Assembly (NCBI GenBank): GCA_945889545.1 | Contig: CAMDCC010000124.1 | Coordinates: 1 to 8,195, forward strand | Origin: Bifidobacterium breve | GTDB lineage: Bacteria; Actinomycetota; Acidimicrobiia; IMCC26256; PALSA-555 | Direction: 5' to 3' | Length of the DNA: 8,195 nt | Shown: positions 6,299 to 8,195 of the stretch, piece after piece | Numbering within the stretch: the stretch's first letter is position 1 | How the letters are laid out: each line of letters begins with the position of its first letter | Position numbers and translations under genes: made by a program | Notes under the pieces: generated by a model | The model's database searches: none | Seen by the model: only the letters and a program-made list of their open reading frames with translations | Told to the model about the DNA's origin: nothing

Positions 6299-7146
6299 CG
6301 CGAGTAGTCGTAGAACCCTTCGCCTGACTTCCGCCCGAGGTGACCATCGCCCACCATCTTGGTGAGCAACGGTGCCGGCGCGTAGTTGGCGTCCTGGTAC
6401 TCCTCGTGGAGGGCTTCGAGGATCGAGAGGCTGGTGTCGAGGCCCACGAGGTCGAGCAGCTCGAGCGGGCCCATCGGGAAGTTGCAACCGCCCTTCATGG
6501 CGGCGTCGATGTCGTCGCGGGTGGCGAGTCCGGCGTCGAGTGCCTTGACCGCGTTGTTGAGGTACGGGAACAGGAGCGAGTTCACGATGAACCCGGCCCG
6601 GTCCTCCACGTCGACCACGGTCTTGCCGCAGGCCTCGGCGAACGCGCGGGCCACGGCGATGGTTGCGGGCGCTGTGGTTGCTGTGTGCACCACCTCGACG
6701 AGGGGCATCACCGGCGCCGGGTTGAAGAAGTGGATGCCACAGACCCGTTCGGGCTTGCTCGTCGTGTCGGCAAGCGCACTCACCGACAGGGTCGACGTGT
6801 TGGTCGCGAGGATCTCAGCCGAGCAGATCGTGTCGAGCTCGGCAAACAATGCCTGCTTCGCAGCGAGGTCTTCGACGATCGACTCCAGCACGAGGTCGCA
6901 GCTTGCGAGCTCGGCGAGGTCGGTGACGGCGCGCACGCGTCCGAGGATGGCTGCGCTCTCCGTCGCGTCGAGCTTTCCCTTCTCGACCTGCTTGCCCAGC
7001 GACTTCTCGAGCGATGCGACCATCGACAGTGCGCCCTCTTCGGTGCGGCTCCGCACCACGACGTTGAGGCCGGCCTTGGCTACGACCTCGGCTACACCCG
7101 CGCCCATGATCCCGGACCCGACCAGCCCAACCTGTTGTCCCGCCAT
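6295..7146 (-). CDS. hbd: 3-hydroxybutyryl-CoA dehydrogenase (Hbd/FadB2 family)
   Basis: It catalyses reversible reduction of acetoacetyl-CoA to 3-hydroxybutyryl-CoA in the cytosol. The length, 283 residues from the ATG at 7146, is typical. That start has a strong ribosome binding site (GGAGGTGG, 7 nt upstream) and precedes the nucleotide-binding fold directly; an upstream in-frame start at 7248 would add 34 residues with no family resemblance. Visible are the Rossmann motif GLVGSGIMGAG (G10, G12, G15), NTSTLS (S118), GIHFFNPAPVMPLVEVV (catalytic H139 and E151), IVNSLLFPYLNNA (N189) and the C-terminal domain with NFPMGPLELLDLVGLD and GRKSGEGFYDYSR. The second beta-strand ends VVVRSR rather than in an acidic residue, hinting at NADP(H) preference. 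It precedes the mutase gene on the same strand, so it could feed crotonyl-CoA formation. The direction in vivo is not determined by sequence. Confidence 0.93.
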   Translation of the reverse strand: MAGQQVGLVGSGIMGAGVAEVVAKAGLNVVVRSRTEEGALSMVASLEKSLGKQVEKGKLDATESAAILGRVRAVTDLAELASCDLVLESIVEDLAAKQALFAELDTICSAEILATNTSTLSVSALADTTSKPERVCGIHFFNPAPVMPLVEVVHTATTAPATIAVARAFAEACGKTVVDVEDRAGFIVNSLLFPYLNNAVKALDAGLATRDDIDAAMKGGCNFPMGPLELLDLVGLDTSLSILEALHEEYQDANYAPAPLLTKMVGDGHLGRKSGEGFYDYSR

Positions 7147-7197
7147 TGCGTTGCCACCTCCGCGCGCGCCCGACCGGACGTTTGAGTGTCCGAGGAC

Positions 7198-7225
7198 GTT
7201 ACCGCGCGGTAACCACCGTCGGTGG
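7198..7225. promoter_or_regulatory. Palindromic operator candidate upstream of the dehydrogenase
   Basis: GTTACCGCGCGGTAAC (7198-7213) is a perfect 16-bp palindrome, and CCACCGTCGGTGG (7213-7225) is an adjoining 13-bp dyad. They lie about 52 bp upstream of the dehydrogenase ATG and about 140 bp upstream of the divergent S51-like gene. Size and symmetry resemble TetR-family operators, which often control acyl-CoA genes. The regulator is not in the window. Confidence 0.55.
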
Positions 7226-7367
7226 AACGGTCCTGGTGGGTGCGTCACCGGTAGGCTCCGCGCCGCATGAGCCCAACCGACACGAGACGCAGCGGAGCCG
7301 TGCTCGGATGAGCGGGACGGCGGAGCGGAGTCGACCAGACAGAAAGGTGAAGTGGTCCGGCGCAGCC

Positions 7368-8051
7368 ATGGGCACCTTGGCGCTCGTCGGTGGTGGCGAG
7401 TGGAACGACGCGTGTCAGGCGTTCGACCGGGAGCTCCTCGAAGCTGCAGGCGCGAGCGAGGTGGTGGTGCTGCCCACGGCGGCGGCGTTCGAGCATCCCG
7501 ATCGCGCTGCCGACCGCGCGACCACGTACTTCGAATCGCTGGGCGCCACCGTGCGCGCGCTCATGGTGCTGCGCCGCTCCGAAGCCGAGGATGCCAAGGC
7601 GGTCGAGTTCGTGCGCAAGGCGAAGGCGATCTACCTCTCCGACGGGTCGCCGCTGCACCTTCGCTCCGTGCTCAAGGCGTCGGCGTTGTGGGAGGCGATC
7701 CTCGCCTCGTACCACGCCGGTGGCGTGCTGGCGGCGTCAGGCGCGGGCGCCACGCTCGTGTGTGACCCGATGGTGGACCCGCGTGGTGGGGCGTACACCG
7801 TGGGGCTCGGGGTGGTGCAGAACCTTGCGGTGTTTCCGTATCACGGCAGCGCCGCTGATCATCTGCGGGAGCGGTCGATCGACCTGTTGCCCAAGGGCGC
7901 CAAGCTCGTCGGCATCGACGAGCAGACTGCGCTCATCCGAGATCCTGCGGGTGCGTGGCGCACGGCGGGCTCGGGTGTCGTCACCGTGTACACGGGTCGC
8001 GAGACGCTCGAGCATCGCGCGGGCAGTGCAGTGAGCGAGCTCGAGAACTAG
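7368..8051 (+). CDS. Peptidase S51 / type 1 glutamine amidotransferase-like protein, apparently lacking the nucleophile
   Basis: This 227-residue protein resembles the S51 (dipeptidase E/cyanophycinase-like) fold. It opens with MGTLALVGGGEW, followed by EVVVLPTAAAF, an AIYLSDGSPLHLRSVL segment like the substrate-site strand and helix, the nucleophile-elbow region GGVLAASGAGATLVCDPMVD, then FPYHGSAADHLRER (H159, H165) and VGIDEQTALI. Active S51 enzymes carry GxSAGA at the elbow. Here the aligned residue is G125 in SGAGA, with a serine one place earlier (S124). It may be inactive, use another residue, or be a non-peptidase subfamily. The substrate is unknown. The start at ATG 7368 matches where the fold begins; an in-frame GTG at 7347 and an ATG at 7308 (GGAG 10 nt upstream) are alternatives. 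It is transcribed divergently from the dehydrogenase gene, and its stop lies 7 nt from the convergent transposase stop. Confidence 0.8.
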   Translation: MGTLALVGGGEWNDACQAFDRELLEAAGASEVVVLPTAAAFEHPDRAADRATTYFESLGATVRALMVLRRSEAEDAKAVEFVRKAKAIYLSDGSPLHLRSVLKASALWEAILASYHAGGVLAASGAGATLVCDPMVDPRGGAYTVGLGVVQNLAVFPYHGSAADHLRERSIDLLPKGAKLVGIDEQTALIRDPAGAWRTAGSGVVTVYTGRETLEHRAGSAVSELEN

Positions 8052-8195
8052 TGCCTTGTCAGGCAACGTTTGCGCGCTTTACGAGTTCGGTGAGTGCTCG
8101 GTCGTGGGCGTTGCGGTTCCGCCAGGCGATGTAGCGGCGGATCATGCGGCCTTGGGCTTGGTGGCTGGGGTGGTCGGTGCCGTCGAGCGCGAAGT
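8049..8195. mobile_element. IS630-family insertion sequence, partial (one end in window)
   Basis: This extent is inferred from the transposase C-terminus. IS630 elements insert at TA and duplicate it; the closest TA outside the transposase stop is 8049-8050, inside the TAG stop of the S51-like gene. A 5-bp dyad TGCCT/AGGCA (8052-8065) lies at this end. The exact terminus cannot be fixed without the other end of the element. Confidence 0.45.
8059..8195 (-). CDS. IS630-type transposase, C-terminal fragment (runs off window)
   Basis: The minus strand encodes the last 44 residues of a transposase: it begins FALDGTDHPSHQAQGRMIRR, continues YIAWRNRNAHD and ends ELVKRANVA before TGA at 8061-8059. 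The DGTDHPSH...MIRRYIAWRNRNA stretch is characteristic of IS630-family transposases, where it follows the last acidic residue of the DDE catalytic domain. The rest of the gene lies beyond the window edge, so its intactness is unknown. It is too short to be picked up by a length-filtered gene search. The convergent S51-like gene ends only 7 nt away. Confidence 0.8.
   Translation of the reverse strand, partial: FALDGTDHPSHQAQGRMIRRYIAWRNRNAHDRALTELVKRANVA

Noticed and set aside
7147..7248. Upstream extension of the dehydrogenase to 7248
   Set aside because: The ATG at 7146 has a strong GGAGGTGG site and sits right before the Rossmann fold; the extension is Gly/Arg/Pro-rich and covers the palindrome.
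7146..7367. Upstream extension of the S51-like frame, open back to 7146
   Set aside because: It overlaps the divergent promoter and the palindromic operator candidate, and the translated part has no similarity to the fold, which begins at MGTLALVGGGEW.

Overview
The window looks like chromosomal DNA from a high-GC actinobacterium, possibly Acidimicrobiia or a relative. Four things point that way: the strong GC bias, a FadD15-type acyl-CoA ligase, a DUF222/13E12-type HNH protein with a Gram-positive/mycobacterial-style LexA box, and a relic of a SigE-family ECF sigma factor. The lineage is inferred, since there is no rRNA or other phylogenetic marker here. Most genes concern acyl-CoA metabolism.

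Layout. Positions 1-1505 (+) hold the 3' part of a long-chain acyl-CoA synthetase, followed by a GC-rich hairpin. Positions 1584-1892 (-) hold a sigma-factor fragment that has region 2 only. Positions 1977-3065 (-) encode a DUF222/HNH endonuclease-like protein. Its promoter is unusually readable: TTGACA, a 17-nt spacer, TACGAT, then a LexA box lying over the start codon, which suggests a leaderless, SOS-controlled transcript. Positions 3066-3591 are sparse and contain a possible small membrane protein (+) and a cluster of inverted repeats. On the minus strand, 7146 down to 3592 reads 3-hydroxybutyryl-CoA dehydrogenase, then ethylmalonyl-CoA mutase, then a beta-carbonic anhydrase. Positions 7368-8051 (+) encode a peptidase-S51-like protein, divergent from the dehydrogenase. 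At 8059-8195 (-) is the C-terminal end of an IS630-type transposase that runs off the window.

How the genes fit together. The dehydrogenase interconverts acetoacetyl-CoA and 3-hydroxybutyryl-CoA. The mutase isomerises ethylmalonyl-CoA to methylsuccinyl-CoA. The carbonic anhydrase interconverts CO2 and bicarbonate, the substrates of the carboxylation steps of the same route. Together they suggest a partial ethylmalonyl-CoA pathway (acetyl-CoA assimilation) cluster. The crotonyl-CoA carboxylase/reductase itself is not in the window.

Non-coding structure is concentrated around the mutase and dehydrogenase. There is a 12-bp tandem repeat inside the mutase 5' end, seven GAGTC/GACTC motifs in 80 bp upstream of it, a perfect 16-bp x3 tandem array abutting the dehydrogenase stop codon, and a perfect 16-bp palindrome upstream of the dehydrogenase. 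I saw no tRNA, rRNA or CRISPR array. No wholly new multi-gene system is evident. The strongest leads are the SOS-type leaderless promoter of the HNH gene, the repeat and operator structures, and a peptidase-S51-like protein that seems to lack its nucleophilic serine.
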